This document shows positions 9,271 through 18,582 of a DNA stretch of 64,000 nucleotides, one piece after another. Every line of letters begins with the position of its first letter. Positions within the stretch are counted from its first letter, which is position 1. The notes under the pieces are model-generated. The model did not search any database, was not told the origin of the DNA, and was given only the letters and a program-made list of their open reading frames with translations. The stretch is from positions 124,001 through 188,000 of the forward strand of contig NZ_PCOU01000002.1 in NCBI RefSeq assembly GCF_002979455.1. Reading direction: 5' to 3'. Origin of the DNA: Chryseobacterium sp. MYb7 (GTDB lineage Bacteria > Bacteroidota > Bacteroidia > Flavobacteriales > Weeksellaceae). The position numbers were made by a program, and so were the translations under genes.

Positions 9271-10386
9271 CTATAGATGATAAATCCCAGAATTCATTTC
9301 AGTGATAATATGTTCCCAATCGAATGCTTTTTCAACCATTTTCAAAGCATTCTGAGAAGCTGTATTGTATTGGTTTTTGTCTGTCCATATTGCGTACATA
9401 TCCTGCATAGCCTGAAGTAATAATTTCCGGTCAGGGTAGGGAATGGTAATACCGGCACCATATTCCTCAATTAAATAACCGATATTGGTATTTTTGGTGA
9501 CGATACAAGGTTTTCCAAAATTGGCGGCTTCTATGACCGAAACAGGGAGGCCTTCATTTCTGGAGGGGTGCACAAAGACATCCATCTGATTCAGCAGAGA
9601 ATTCTTTTCATCTCCGAATTTACTTCCCAGCAGTTCCACTTTTTTTTCAAGCTGAAGTTCTTTTATTTTTTGCTGAAGTTGATGCTTTTCATTGCTGTCT
9701 CCAATGATCCAAAGCTTTGCATCAGGAATTTCTTTGATAAAATCTGAAAAGCTGTCCATGAGAATATCCAGCCCTTTGGTGAAAATATCCAGTCTTCCGA
9801 TAAAGCCGAACAGGAGAGTGCTGTCGTGTGCTTTTTCAGAAAAGCTGTTTACTATTTTGTCAAATCCATAAGGGATAAGAACGGTTTTGTCTGTCGGAAA
9901 TATAGATTGGAGTCCCTCTATTTCACTTTCGCCGATGCAGTGTATTTTGGTTGCATTTCCGATTACCTTCTTTTCACAAAACCTTAAATAGATTTTTTTT
10001 ACCCATTTGTTTTTGTTCATGGCAATGATATTATAAGCGCCGTGAGGGGTAATTACAAATCTGCGCTGATGTTTTTTCAGGAATTCACTTAAAGAATAAT
10101 ATACCGGAATCCATCCTCCATGAAGGTGAAAAATAGTGTTATCATCTGCATTCAGAATTTCTTTTTTAAGATTTTGAGGAATAGAAAAAGGGTTCTTACT
10201 TTTTTGAAAAACTTTGGTTTTAAAATTTCTTGCAGGATAGTTGATCTTGGTATTTTCAGCAATTCCCCACACTTCTACCTTCCCGGATTTTTCTGCCTGC
10301 TGAGTCGCCAGATTGTACACGACTTTATTCACCCCGTTCATTTTTTCGGGATTGGCTTTACCTAATATAATATGCACTATGCCCAT
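9271..10386 (-). CDS. GT4-family glycosyltransferase
   Basis: A 371-residue GT-B glycosyltransferase. The N-terminus (MGIVHIILGKANPEKMNGVN) has the glycine-containing acceptor loop. The C-terminal donor site reads PSRNEGLPVSVIEAANFGKPCI with the two glutamates of the E-x7-E motif, and a GFIGRLDIFTKGLDIL strand marks the linker to the second domain. Its ATG lies inside the end of the flippase gene (10-nt overlap), so the two are translationally coupled. Sugar specificity is unknown. Confidence 0.87.
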   Translation of the reverse strand: MGIVHIILGKANPEKMNGVNKVVYNLATQQAEKSGKVEVWGIAENTKINYPARNFKTKVFQKSKNPFSIPQNLKKEILNADDNTIFHLHGGWIPVYYSLSEFLKKHQRRFVITPHGAYNIIAMNKNKWVKKIYLRFCEKKVIGNATKIHCIGESEIEGLQSIFPTDKTVLIPYGFDKIVNSFSEKAHDSTLLFGFIGRLDIFTKGLDILMDSFSDFIKEIPDAKLWIIGDSNEKHQLQQKIKELQLEKKVELLGSKFGDEKNSLLNQMDVFVHPSRNEGLPVSVIEAANFGKPCIVTKNTNIGYLIEEYGAGITIPYPDRKLLLQAMQDMYAIWTDKNQYNTASQNALKMVEKAFDWEHIITEMNSGIYHL

Positions 10387-11603
10387 ACAGAAATATTTTT
10401 TTTGTTAAGAAGAATCTTCCAGTACATGATCATTAGAATCTGATTGATCACAAGTCCTGAAACGGCTCCGTACAGTTCAAAATATTTTAAGAGGAAATGA
10501 AAACTCAGGAGGGAGAAAACAAAAGAGATGCAATAACCTATAAAGAAGGCTTTATTTTGCTCCAAAACCCTGATGGCGATGCGGGTAGGGTAGCCATAAA
10601 GGATAATGATATACAAAACAGAGATTAACCTGATAACAAAAGCATACTGATGATATTTCTGCCCTCCGAGAAAAGTAATAAGAGGTTCTGAAAAGATAAA
10701 GAAGCCGGCAATAAGAATTCCCAGTACTGCCATTCCTTTCGACATATTTTTAAGAAGTTCTTTTTTTTCCTGTCCTTTATTCTGATAATGAAGCTGAGCC
10801 GTTTTCGGAAGATAATAATTTTCAACAGTCTGTAGAACAATATTGATAACTCCAAAAAAAGACTGCACAAGCCTCAATGCTCCCAATGCATTAATACCAA
10901 GATAAATACCTGCGACCAAAGTAAAGAAGTTATTTGAAAACCACTGTATAACAGAGGCGCTCAGGAGCCATTTCCCTTCTATAAAATGATAGCGGAAGAG
11001 TGAACTGTTTTTGAAGCTAAAGTCTGAATTTCTTATACAGTAGATGATTCCCGGAATGGATGCTGAAAAATTAATAATACCTATGATATATAGGCTTATA
11101 AATAAATTAAGGCTCTGTTCAAACCAGATTATAGGGAAAACAGTCAGAAAAATGCTGTCAATAAAAAGGACAAGGTAAATGCGATCAACCGTCAATAAGA
11201 TCTTTCTGATAAAATCCTGAAAAATATAGGCCGTTATAAAAAGAATAACCTCTGATAAGTTTTTCTTAAAAAAATCTATGGATGAAATAGGTAAAAACTT
11301 CGTGATAAGCAATAGCAAAGCAAAAATAAAAATCAACAGCAGAGCAGTCTGAAAAACAAATCCCAGCGATTTTCGGCTGAATTCTTTTGCTGCTGAAATC
11401 TGAAACGGCTGTACAATAATTGCATTACAAATTCCAACTAAAAGATAGGTTGCCAAAAGAATGGAAGAAAAGAAACCAAAATCTGAAATACTCAGTTTCC
11501 TGGCCAGCAAAAAAGTAAGCAGAAAGTTGGATCCACTAAATATCAGCTGATCTGTAAAGACCAGAGATGATTGTTTGGACGCTATTTCTTTCAGCTTTTT
11601 CAC
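10377..11603 (-). CDS. Wzx-type polysaccharide flippase (MOP superfamily)
   Basis: A 408-residue polytopic protein with about twelve hydrophobic helices and the amphipathic KQSSLVFTDQLIFSGSNFLLT opening seen in polysaccharide-transporter/oligosaccharide flippases. Such proteins move undecaprenyl-diphosphate-linked repeat units from the cytoplasmic to the periplasmic leaflet. The neighbours (polymerase, Wzc, Wza) support this. No soluble domain is present. It follows Wzc by 3 nt. Confidence 0.82.
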   Translation of the reverse strand: MKKLKEIASKQSSLVFTDQLIFSGSNFLLTFLLARKLSISDFGFFSSILLATYLLVGICNAIIVQPFQISAAKEFSRKSLGFVFQTALLLIFIFALLLLITKFLPISSIDFFKKNLSEVILFITAYIFQDFIRKILLTVDRIYLVLFIDSIFLTVFPIIWFEQSLNLFISLYIIGIINFSASIPGIIYCIRNSDFSFKNSSLFRYHFIEGKWLLSASVIQWFSNNFFTLVAGIYLGINALGALRLVQSFFGVINIVLQTVENYYLPKTAQLHYQNKGQEKKELLKNMSKGMAVLGILIAGFFIFSEPLITFLGGQKYHQYAFVIRLISVLYIIILYGYPTRIAIRVLEQNKAFFIGYCISFVFSLLSFHFLLKYFELYGAVSGLVINQILMIMYWKILLNKKNISVWA

Positions 11604-11606
11604 CGT

Positions 11607-13748
11607 TTATTTTTTTGGGATTAATCTTTTTACAGTTGTGAGAATACTCGGATTGTACCCTTCTTTATTAAGGATGAACCATAGATTATCAAGCTTATAT
11701 TCATCTTTTAGCAGTTCTACATTCATAATGCTCTTGGTGGCGGTTTTCCGACTGTCTAAAAGGAAAAGATTCTGATCAGCAATTTTCAGAAAAAGCAGAG
11801 GCATTTTCCCTTGTCTTATGGCCTGATTATTAACAATACAAACATCCGTACTTTTTATTTTTTCGCGGATCATGTTTTGAATATCCGTTGAGGTAAGTCT
11901 AAGATTTTCATCTCCGGAAAAATTGATATAATGCTCTGCCTGAATATCTTTCAAGGTATTGGAAACATCCACCACCAGAACTTTTTTTGATTGCAGCTGA
12001 AGCGCTTTGATGAGGTTTTTGGCGTGGAAGGTGTGATGTTCGGGATTGTCATAGGAAGTGATACAGATGACATTTTTTTCCGCAATGATGCCTTTGAGTT
12101 CCAATTCAAGAATATTCTCAAGAAAATAATAAGGTATTCTTTCTCTTTTTTTAATAAATGGTGTTGTGAAAGCGATGGGGATGGAACTGTTTTTCTCGAT
12201 CGTATAGACATCATTTACTTTTGCTTTGGCAAAATGGATGGCATAGATTAGAGCAATAGATCCAATCATGCTCATCATAGCAGCCACAATGATAATGATG
12301 GAACGCATGGGAGATACGGGATGGGTAGAAATTTCTCCTCGAGTAATAATTTTGTGAAATGAAATTTTCGCTGCTTTGGCAATCTCGGCGTCTATTCTCT
12401 TTTCATTAAGGAAATTGTAATTTTTTTCATACAGATTAAACTCTCTGTTCATGATGTTGAGGAGCTTTTCTTTTTCCGGTAAGCCTATAAAAGACTGTTC
12501 AGCGACACGGATATCCTGATCAATATCATTGTATTTGATCTGTAGGTTTTTTTGGGTATTCCTGATACTTTCGGTTTGATAGTCCGTAAGATCTTTGATT
12601 TTGGTATCTATTATTTTTACCTTTTCGTGTTCCGGGGTGTAGGTGAGGAGAAGATCTTTTTTTTCTGCCTGTAATTGCTTTATATTTTTCATCATTTCCG
12701 TAGAAAGAAGATCGTTAAAGGCTTCAAAATTGGTGGCAAGATCCAGATAATTATCTTTACCCTGCGCAATATATCCGTTAAGATCCTTTATGGCATCCAG
12801 GTTCATTTTCAGATTGCTTTTCTGGATTTTGAGCTGGGCTATTTTCCTAAGATCGGTCTCTGTTTCCTGTGGAATATTGATGATGTTTTCCTTATTTTTG
12901 TAGTCTTCAATTTTATTTTCTACATCAGAAAGTTTATGATTGGCCTGTCCAATCTCTCCTTTAAGGAAATCTACAGTGGTGTTGGCAGCGCGGTATTTAT
13001 TTTCAATATAATCCTGAATGTAGGTTTCTGCAAGGGTATTGACTATCAATGCCGCTTTTTCAGGTACATTGCTTTTATAATTGATCCTGATCACCGGAAC
13101 GTCTTTGTCCACAGAGACGATATCCAGATTTTTATTGATGTTGTCCAGAAGTTTTTGTCTGCTTAAAAATTCAATCTCATATTGATCGATAATTTTAACA
13201 TCTGGTCTGGACCGGATGTAATTTTCATTAAGGCTGACGAGTATTTGTCCATTGGCTATATGAACCGGAGTTCCGAAGTTTCCCTTTTTCGGTGTGGTAG
13301 TACCGGGAACGGTAATAGAGTAGGTTTGTTTGGATAGGACGTTTAACAGGAATTTTTTATCATTATTTTTATCATCACTGAAGGTTGCTGCTGCTTTAAT
13401 AGGCGAATCATTAAAAAGCTCAACCGACTGAACCTTTCCCTTTCTGTAAATTTCTGTGGATAAAGGGAGCTTCGAGAGTGTTTTTTCAATCAGCGAGGTC
13501 GATTTCAAAACCTCAATCTCTGTACTTATTTTATTGGCAGAAGCAAATACATCAAAATCTTTGAAAAGATTGGCACTCGGGACCCCTTCCTGAGTGTCAG
13601 CAAGTTTGAGTTTTGCTGTACTTTCGTACATTGGCGTGACATAGTTGAGGTATTTTTTGGCAGCCAATATAGAAATGACCATTGCAATGATTACAATGGG
13701 CAAGCCTCTCAATAAAGGTTTCAGAAACCGTATATTTTCGTTGTTCAT
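11607..13748 (-). CDS. Wzc-like chain-length determinant with degenerate kinase domain
   Basis: A 713-residue polysaccharide co-polymerase. It has an N-terminal transmembrane helix (GLPIVIIAMVISILAAKKYL), a large periplasmic Wzz-type region with long coiled-coil segments at about residues 260-440, and a second helix (SIIIIVAAMMSMIGSIALIYAI) near residue 490. A cytoplasmic domain shaped like a BY-kinase follows. At the Walker A position, where active Wzc proteins have a G-E-G-K-S/T loop, it reads ITSYDNPEHHTFHAKNLI with no glycine-lysine-serine. Walker A' is VLVVDVSNTL, and the C-terminus (LTTVKRLIPKK) lacks a tyrosine cluster. It probably controls length and export without tyrosine kinase activity. 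It lies between the flippase and Wza genes. Confidence 0.85.
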   Translation of the reverse strand: MNNENIRFLKPLLRGLPIVIIAMVISILAAKKYLNYVTPMYESTAKLKLADTQEGVPSANLFKDFDVFASANKISTEIEVLKSTSLIEKTLSKLPLSTEIYRKGKVQSVELFNDSPIKAAATFSDDKNNDKKFLLNVLSKQTYSITVPGTTTPKKGNFGTPVHIANGQILVSLNENYIRSRPDVKIIDQYEIEFLSRQKLLDNINKNLDIVSVDKDVPVIRINYKSNVPEKAALIVNTLAETYIQDYIENKYRAANTTVDFLKGEIGQANHKLSDVENKIEDYKNKENIINIPQETETDLRKIAQLKIQKSNLKMNLDAIKDLNGYIAQGKDNYLDLATNFEAFNDLLSTEMMKNIKQLQAEKKDLLLTYTPEHEKVKIIDTKIKDLTDYQTESIRNTQKNLQIKYNDIDQDIRVAEQSFIGLPEKEKLLNIMNREFNLYEKNYNFLNEKRIDAEIAKAAKISFHKIITRGEISTHPVSPMRSIIIIVAAMMSMIGSIALIYAIHFAKAKVNDVYTIEKNSSIPIAFTTPFIKKRERIPYYFLENILELELKGIIAEKNVICITSYDNPEHHTFHAKNLIKALQLQSKKVLVVDVSNTLKDIQAEHYINFSGDENLRLTSTDIQNMIREKIKSTDVCIVNNQAIRQGKMPLLFLKIADQNLFLLDSRKTATKSIMNVELLKDEYKLDNLWFILNKEGYNPSILTTVKRLIPKK

Positions 13749-13757
13749 GATCTTTTT

Positions 13758-14489
13758 TTATAAAAGCCCAATTAATATTCCTGCAGCGGAAGTAACTGTT
13801 GTAAAAGGAATGATTGTGGAAACTCTTTTATCAAAGTCCTTACTTTTCTTAGAGGGTACAATAACATAGTCTCCCGGATGGAGCATAATATTCTGATTGG
13901 GAACATCTTTCATTTTGGTGAGGTTTATGTTGGTAACCCTTACGTTTTCTCCTTCCTGTCTTAAAATTTTCACTGATTTTAAATTGGCATACATTTCAAA
14001 ACCTCCTGTTTTTGAGATAATCTCAAGTAATGTATTCTGATCCTTATCGACCTGAATCACTGCAGGATTTCGTACTTCACCCATCACGGCAATTTCTTTG
14101 TTAAGAACTTTCACATCAACAATAGGGTTCACAAGCCATTTTTTAAGTTTTGTTTTTATGTCTTCCTTCAGCTCGGGCAAAGATTTCCCGATTACAGAAG
14201 TTGTTCCTAATTTTGGAATTTCAATATTTCCGTTAATATCCACCAAAAGCCATTTTCCATAAACCTCGTTAGAATTATAGATTCCATAGACGGATCCCAC
14301 ACTCAGATCATCCTGTCCCCAAACTGAAAGCGTTATTTTGTCATCTTTGCGAATTCTGTATTCGTAGTTGGGGTCGAAACTGAAATCCTGCATACCTCGG
14401 GATGGCTGTTCTTCTTCCAGTACATTATATGTTTTACAGGAAAGGAGTAAAAGCATGAAAATGGATGATATGATGAATTTTTTTGCCAT
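13758..14489 (-). CDS. Wza-like polysaccharide export lipoprotein
   Basis: A 243-residue outer-membrane polysaccharide export protein. The signal peptide ends in a lipobox-like LLLLLSCKTY, so the mature protein starts at a lipidated cysteine near residue 18. A Poly_export domain (YRIRKDDKITLSVWGQDDLS) is followed by an SLBB-like segment (VAVMGEVRNPAVIQVDKDQNTLLEII). The C-terminal hydrophobic stretch TTVTSAAGILIGLL could be the membrane-spanning helix. It forms the export channel with the Wzc-like protein encoded 9 nt downstream. Length is typical for Bacteroidota Wza proteins, which are shorter than the E. coli protein. Confidence 0.88.
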   Translation of the reverse strand: MAKKFIISSIFMLLLLSCKTYNVLEEEQPSRGMQDFSFDPNYEYRIRKDDKITLSVWGQDDLSVGSVYGIYNSNEVYGKWLLVDINGNIEIPKLGTTSVIGKSLPELKEDIKTKLKKWLVNPIVDVKVLNKEIAVMGEVRNPAVIQVDKDQNTLLEIISKTGGFEMYANLKSVKILRQEGENVRVTNINLTKMKDVPNQNIMLHPGDYVIVPSKKSKDFDKRVSTIIPFTTVTSAAGILIGLL

Positions 14490-14495
14490 AGTTTT

Positions 14496-14936
14496 TTAAA
14501 ATAGAATTGAAAAGAATTTGCGGAAACCTTTTAATTTGTTTTGAGACATTTCTTCTCTTATTTTCAAGATCTTGTCTATAGTTTCTGTCATTTTTTTGGA
14601 AACATTCCCATCTTTTACCAGATAGTCAAATGCTCCGTATTTAAGTGCGTTTACAGCAGTATCGATGTTTTCCTGTGCAGAGACCATGATCACATAAATG
14701 TTGGGATCAAAACGTTTGATTTTCTTTAGAACCTCAAAGCCGTTCAGGTCTTCCATATTGTGATCCAGAAAAATGATGTTTGGTTTCTGATGAAGTTCAT
14801 CCAAGCATTCTTCGCCACTGCTGAAGCAAATAATGTCTTCATAATGATGATTTTTCAAATACTGCTCATACACACTTGCGCAGAATCTGTCATCATCTAC
14901 AATAAAAAACTTTAAATTTTGTTTATTTGTTTCCAT
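14496..14936 (-). CDS. Stand-alone receiver-domain response regulator
   Basis: A 146-residue single CheY-like receiver. The acidic pair FFIVDDDRF is near residue 15, the phospho-acceptor aspartate is in PNIIFLDHNMEDLNGFEVL, and the conserved Thr/Ser and Lys positions read VIMVSAQEN and YLVKDG. There is no DNA-binding output domain, only a short basic tail (KGFRKFFSILF). It is the first gene of the exopolysaccharide run, 6 nt before the Wza gene. Its upstream region carries a TTCCA-N5-TGGAA palindrome. It may be a phosphorelay or protein-interaction partner of the large hybrid kinase encoded just upstream. Confidence 0.85.
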   Translation of the reverse strand: METNKQNLKFFIVDDDRFCASVYEQYLKNHHYEDIICFSSGEECLDELHQKPNIIFLDHNMEDLNGFEVLKKIKRFDPNIYVIMVSAQENIDTAVNALKYGAFDYLVKDGNVSKKMTETIDKILKIREEMSQNKLKGFRKFFSILF

Positions 14937-15016
14937 ATTTTTAATTTGAAAACAATAAGTCTATTATTGTGCCTGTATTTAATTATTTGAAAATCAATTA
15001 TTTAAATATTGTCTTT

Positions 15017-15031
15017 TTCCAAAATATGGAA
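15017..15031. promoter_or_regulatory. TTCCA-N5-TGGAA palindrome, copy c
   Basis: Inverted repeat TTCCA-AAATA-TGGAA in the gap between the hybrid kinase gene and the receiver gene that heads the exopolysaccharide run, centred about 88 bp upstream of that start codon. Same half-sites and spacing as copies a and b. Confidence 0.5.
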
Positions 15032-15059
15032 TTGAGTCTTGATTTTGGATGGTTTCTCT

Positions 15060-18000
15060 TTATTTAATCTTCTCCTTCAGCTGGATTATTACGGTAGTAA
15101 GAGTTTTTTTTATGTTTTCAAATAGAGTATACAGTTCAGTAAGATCTGTATGCTGTTCTTTTGCTGATACTTCCAACTGCTTTACTTCTTCTTTAATGGA
15201 ATAGATACCTATGCCTTCTATACTGGGCTTGATCTTATGGATGAGCCTGGCTATTTCTGCATAGTCTTTCTCCTCAAATGCTTTTTCTACCAAAGGAATT
15301 GTTTCCTGGGTCTGCGAAATGAATATGGAAAGCATTTTCTGAATAAAATCCTCATCTCCTCTGCTGAGCATCTGTATATTTTTAAGATCATAAAGTGTTT
15401 TGTTCATATTGGATATCGTTGTGTTGGTTCTTTTTTGAATTTTGGTGTATTTGTGAATAATATTGAGCAGATTCTCTTCAATAAACGGTTTGGTAATATA
15501 GTCATCCATTCCTGCACTAATACAATTGTCTATCTCTGTTTTGAAAGCGTTTGCGGTAAGGGCGATGATAGGGGTTTCGATTCGAAGTTCTTCCCGTATT
15601 ATTTTGGTGGCTTCTATACCATCCATCTCAGGCATCTGGATATCCATCAGGATAATATCAAACTTTTCCTTTCTTAGTAGATCTACTGCCATTCTGCCAT
15701 TGTCAGCTTTTGTAACACTGCACTTAAAATGGGTCAGTGAATTTTCTGCAACCAGCTGATTCAGCTCATTATCTTCAACTAGCAAGATATGAACTCCCCG
15801 AATAGAAATTTTCTGTTTCTTTTGGGAAGATTTTGAAGATGATTCTTCATTTCCTTTGTCAACATTGAAAGTGATGGTAATAGCAGTTCCTTTATTTTTC
15901 TCACTATTTACTTCTATTTTTCCTTTCATTAATGAGACCAACTCTTTGGTAATTGTCATTCCGAGACCTGTACCGCCATATTTTCTGGAAATAGAGCTGT
16001 CTTCCTGATTGAATTTTTTAAAGATACTATTTACATACTCTTCACTCATTCCGATTCCAGTATCAGTAATGCAGATAGAGACTGTCTGATAACGGGAAAA
16101 GTCTTTAAGAACATTACAATCCACCTTTATTTCACCTTTATCTGTAAATTTTAATGAATTGCCCATAATATTATACAGAATCTGTTCTATCTTTAAGGAG
16201 TCACCTTTTTGAGTAGGGGCGAGGGATTTTGAAAAAATAGCGTATAGTTGTAACTTTTTTTGTTTTGCTTTAGGTTGGAGAATGGTAATAACGTTTTCGA
16301 TACTTTCTTGTAATGAAAAGCTTTTGCTTTCCAGAGACATTTCGCCGGATTCGATTTTGGAGATATCAAGAATATTGTTAATAATTGATAACAAATGTTG
16401 TGAAGCATTATAGCTGTTTTCTACAAACTGTTTTTGGGTGGCATTAAGGTTTATTCTTTTTAACTCTCGTAGAAAACCTATAATAGCATTAAGAGGTGTT
16501 CTTATCTCATGGCTCATATTGGCGAGGAAAACTTCCTTGGCTTTGGATGCCTCCAATGCTTTAGCTTTTTCCTGTTTTAGTTCTTCTTCCAGTTTTTTTT
16601 GGTCTGTAACATCAAGGTGGATTCCTATCGAACCAAGTTGATTACCGTTATCATCATAATTGGGCGCTCCGCTTATTGCCCACCATCTAATTTCTCCTCT
16701 CTTATTTTTTACAGGAAGCTGGTATACGCTTGAAACTCCTTTTTTTCTTAATAGGATCTGCTCTTTTACAAACTCAAGATTATTGTCTCCGTATACAAAT
16801 AGCTGTGAAGGACTTTTGCCAATTAACTCATCCGGATCATAGCCGGATACATTACAAAAACTTTGATTGGCATAGCGGATGGTTTCGTTGTTGTCTACTT
16901 CCAGCAAGCCCAAATTCATATTGGCAATGATGTTCCGGTATTTTTCCTCTTGTCTCTTGATGCGATCTTCCGCTCTTTTTCTTTCAGAAATATCTTTAAT
17001 GAAGTAGCAGTAATATTTGTTATCATCCTGTTCTACGGCAATAACTGATATTTCTACCGTAAGTTCTTCTCCGTTTTTTTTGATAACGTTTCGTTCCACT
17101 TGTTTATTCAGCATTGATGTGTAGAGCGTTTTATCTGCTTTCGGAATAATTTTTTCAAGAATTTTTTTACCTTCTACTTCTTCTTTTGTCCAGCCGAAGG
17201 TATTGACCGCACTTTTATTCCAAAAAGTAATTTGCCCCTTGTGGTTGGTAATGATGATGGCACTCATGGCAGAATCCATGATCATTCTGTTGCGTTCTTC
17301 ACTTTGTTTGAGCTGGTTTTGGGTAACAACACGTTCCGTTACATCATTATACTTCCAGAGATGTCCTTTGTAATGATCCTTAATGAAAATGGGAATATAA
17401 TGTCTTTCTAAAAACTTCCCATTCCTGGTTTCCAGGAGTTCATTGGTTACGATTTTCTTTTCTTTAAGTATTTCATTAATTCTCTGGACAAAATAATCTT
17501 CATTCTTAAAAAGAGCTTTAGATTCTTCTGCAGAATTTGTACAATCTATTCCGATCATATCATCTGCGGAAATTGGAATATTAAACATTTTGCAAAACAA
17601 ATCATTGGTAAATATAATTTGTCTGTTCTCATCTTCCATTAATATTCCGGACTGTAAATTCGCCAGTAGCTTTTTCAGGATTTCTACTGTTCTGGAAAGA
17701 TTTCTCTCAAGAACGAGGCGCTCACGTACATTGACAAGAACCTGAGTAAAAATGGTGAGCAAATTTTTCTCCGTGTCAGATAGCTCATAGTAATTTCTCA
17801 CAAAATCAAATCCCACAAAACCTAAGCATTCATTTTGTATCATGGCAGGAATCACAAAAAGACTTTTGATTTCTTGTTCCTTTAAAAGATATTTAAGATC
17901 GCTTTCCGGCAGTTCCTGAATATTTGGATAATAGATGCTTTCTCCTTTTTTATTGATTTCCACCCATTCACTGATGATATCAAGTGGTACATTCTGCAAG

Positions 18001-18581
18001 TTGTCTATTTGAGGAGTTATTCCCTCATTGCAGTACTCATAAACATTGGAACAGGTGTTTTCTGCAAAATCATATCTGAAAATATAGCTCCTGTCTGCAT
18101 TTACAAATTCTGACATCTCTTTAAGAGACTTATTCACACTTTCGGATACCTCTTCTATAGGAATATTAATATACTCTGAAGATATATTCATAAGCAGTTT
18201 CTGAAACTCTAGTTGCTTGTTAAGCTGTTCCTGCAAAAAAAACCTTTTTCTCAACTGTTCAGATACATAAGATGACAGCTCTGTAAGATCCTCAGAATCC
18301 AGATATTCAATCGCAGGATCAAGAATTTTGATGGACTCATAAAGATTGGAGATCGACTTTTGCTTTAAAATATTTTCATTTTTAAGGTTGATGTAGATTT
18401 CCTGATACTCTTCCTCACTTTGTTTAAAAGCATGATCCATGAGTTCTTTATCCCTTTCAAAAGATTGATAAGACTGATTCACAGCATTGATGAAATTTTT
18501 GAACTGCGGATGAGACTTACAGTCTTCTGTAAGATACTTGTTGATCTGTCTTTTTAATAGGTTGTGAAATTCCGGTTCCAT
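15060..18581 (-). CDS. Hybrid sensor histidine kinase (GAF, PAS repeats, HisKA, HATPase, receiver, HPt)
   Basis: About 1173 residues from the ATG at 18581, chosen because it follows the upstream stop by 1 nt and starts MEPEFHNLL. There are no membrane helices, so it is cytoplasmic. In order: an N-terminal helical/coiled region, a GAF domain (about 130-300), three PAS domains (about 310-690), HisKA with ANMSHEIRTPLNAIIGF, a HATPase domain with DTGIGM and YGGTGLGM, a receiver (ILLVEDNE; DIILMDIQMPEMDG), and a C-terminal HPt-like domain (ARLIHKIKPSIEGIGI). It is the last gene of a three-gene module with an NtrC-type regulator and a FIST protein. It is well placed to feed phosphate to the receiver proteins next door; the signal is unknown. 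Confidence 0.88.
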   Translation of the reverse strand: MEPEFHNLLKRQINKYLTEDCKSHPQFKNFINAVNQSYQSFERDKELMDHAFKQSEEEYQEIYINLKNENILKQKSISNLYESIKILDPAIEYLDSEDLTELSSYVSEQLRKRFFLQEQLNKQLEFQKLLMNISSEYINIPIEEVSESVNKSLKEMSEFVNADRSYIFRYDFAENTCSNVYEYCNEGITPQIDNLQNVPLDIISEWVEINKKGESIYYPNIQELPESDLKYLLKEQEIKSLFVIPAMIQNECLGFVGFDFVRNYYELSDTEKNLLTIFTQVLVNVRERLVLERNLSRTVEILKKLLANLQSGILMEDENRQIIFTNDLFCKMFNIPISADDMIGIDCTNSAEESKALFKNEDYFVQRINEILKEKKIVTNELLETRNGKFLERHYIPIFIKDHYKGHLWKYNDVTERVVTQNQLKQSEERNRMIMDSAMSAIIITNHKGQITFWNKSAVNTFGWTKEEVEGKKILEKIIPKADKTLYTSMLNKQVERNVIKKNGEELTVEISVIAVEQDDNKYYCYFIKDISERKRAEDRIKRQEEKYRNIIANMNLGLLEVDNNETIRYANQSFCNVSGYDPDELIGKSPSQLFVYGDNNLEFVKEQILLRKKGVSSVYQLPVKNKRGEIRWWAISGAPNYDDNGNQLGSIGIHLDVTDQKKLEEELKQEKAKALEASKAKEVFLANMSHEIRTPLNAIIGFLRELKRINLNATQKQFVENSYNASQHLLSIINNILDISKIESGEMSLESKSFSLQESIENVITILQPKAKQKKLQLYAIFSKSLAPTQKGDSLKIEQILYNIMGNSLKFTDKGEIKVDCNVLKDFSRYQTVSICITDTGIGMSEEYVNSIFKKFNQEDSSISRKYGGTGLGMTITKELVSLMKGKIEVNSEKNKGTAITITFNVDKGNEESSSKSSQKKQKISIRGVHILLVEDNELNQLVAENSLTHFKCSVTKADNGRMAVDLLRKEKFDIILMDIQMPEMDGIEATKIIREELRIETPIIALTANAFKTEIDNCISAGMDDYITKPFIEENLLNIIHKYTKIQKRTNTTISNMNKTLYDLKNIQMLSRGDEDFIQKMLSIFISQTQETIPLVEKAFEEKDYAEIARLIHKIKPSIEGIGIYSIKEEVKQLEVSAKEQHTDLTELYTLFENIKKTLTTVIIQLKEKIK

Positions 18582-18582
18582 T

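Noticed and set aside
12675..13166. 163-codon plus-strand frame inside the Wzc gene
   Set aside because: It lies opposite a well-supported Wzc coding frame and has no family resemblance; it is a shadow.
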